From positions 1,178,001 through 1,242,000 of the forward strand of contig NZ_VDMS01000001.1 of the NCBI RefSeq assembly GCF_006346395.1: a DNA stretch of 64,000 bases. Reading direction: 5' to 3'. The stretch comes from Nocardioides plantarum (GTDB lineage Bacteria > Actinomycetota > Actinomycetes > Propionibacteriales > Nocardioidaceae). A model generated the notes under the pieces. That model saw nothing but the letters and a program-made list of their open reading frames with translations. It was not told the DNA's origin and did no database searches. Numbering within the stretch: position 1 is the first letter of the stretch; each line of letters opens with the position of its first letter. Below, piece by piece: positions 63,796 through 64,000 of the stretch. The translations under genes were made by a program, and so were the position numbers.

Positions 63796-64000
63796 ATGAG
63801 GATCGACGTGCCCGAGGGCAAGGACCCCATCATGTACGTCTGGGGCGAGATGGTGCCGGGCATCGGGCCTGCCGCGGCCGGCTTCGCCCAGAGCGTCTAC
63901 TCCCACGGCACCCTCGGGCTCCGCGAGTTCGAGGCCGCCCGGCTGCGGATCGCGCAGATCAACGGGTGCCTGTTCTGCCAGGACTGGCGCACCGAGCGCG
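63796..64000 (+). CDS. Carboxymuconolactone decarboxylase/AhpD-family protein, C-terminus cut
   Basis: 68 codons visible, continuing past the window end. ATG 63796 has AAGGGA at suitable spacing; an in-frame ATG at 63763 is possible but overlaps the candidate operator. RLRIAQINGCLFCQDWRTER carries the CxxC of the AhpD-like fold, used for peroxide or thiol chemistry in AhpD and for other roles in the family. The visible part has no signal peptide. Function cannot be narrowed further. Confidence 0.8.
   Translation, partial: MRIDVPEGKDPIMYVWGEMVPGIGPAAAGFAQSVYSHGTLGLREFEAARLRIAQINGCLFCQDWRTER

Overview
The window is high-GC DNA (about 70%) with actinobacterial gene content: a long S10-spc ribosomal-protein operon, IdeR, a class of MoxR/DUF58/transglutaminase genes, FHA and Ser/Thr-kinase genes, WXG100 proteins, deazaflavin-dependent oxidoreductase and an Rv1747-like FHA-ABC transporter. 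Many GTG/TTG starts and 1- or 4-nt gene overlaps fit a Nocardioidaceae-type genome (a Nocardioides relative is my best guess, from gene style only).

Layout. 1-4119: envelope genes (cut lipoprotein, GT2 membrane glycosyltransferase, two secreted proteins). 4180-13951: housekeeping and stress genes (saccharopine-dehydrogenase-like enoyl reductase, a SigE-type sigma factor coupled to a membrane beta-propeller protein, DUF2277, Sir2, IdeR, photolyase, thioesterase-like protein, GH13 glucosidase). 13958-14879: small accessory segment bounded by a 21-bp direct repeat. 14881-17266: MarR/MFS drug-efflux operon with a 12-codon leader peptide and an intrinsic terminator, i.e. a ribosome-controlled attenuator. 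17441-18681: XRE regulator plus AbiEii-type nucleotidyltransferase (toxin-antitoxin-like) with an operator over a leaderless promoter. 18730-23095: TetR-controlled heterodimeric ABC exporter. 23199-26271: a lower-GC segment with a lipoprotein, a secreted protein and a beta-helix remnant, flanked by a perfect 103-bp direct repeat. 26273-31486: tag, lipoprotein, PAS histidine kinase, pirin, RDD protein, Ddn-family oxidoreductase.

31435-50115 is the most distinctive block: on the minus strand a giant membrane-anchored Ig-like/fn3 protein (2080 aa), MoxR ATPase, DUF58, a transglutaminase-fold protein lacking its catalytic triad, an FHA-FHA-ABC transporter and a small membrane protein; divergently an FHA protein, a transmembrane Ser/Thr kinase, and three coupled genes of WXG100 type. 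I read this as one envelope phospho-signalling/assembly locus whose function is not established.

50209-63235 (minus) is rpsJ-rplCDWB-rpsS-rplV-rpsC-rplP-rpmC-rpsQ-rplNXE-rpsN-rpsH-rplFR-rpsE-rpmD-rplO-[secreted protein]-secY-adk-map. The small secreted-protein gene between rplO and secY interrupts a very conserved gene order. Neither tuf (upstream) nor infA (downstream) adjoins the operon. The window ends in a carboxymuconolactone decarboxylase-family gene (63796-end). No tRNA, rRNA, CRISPR array or transposase gene was recognised.
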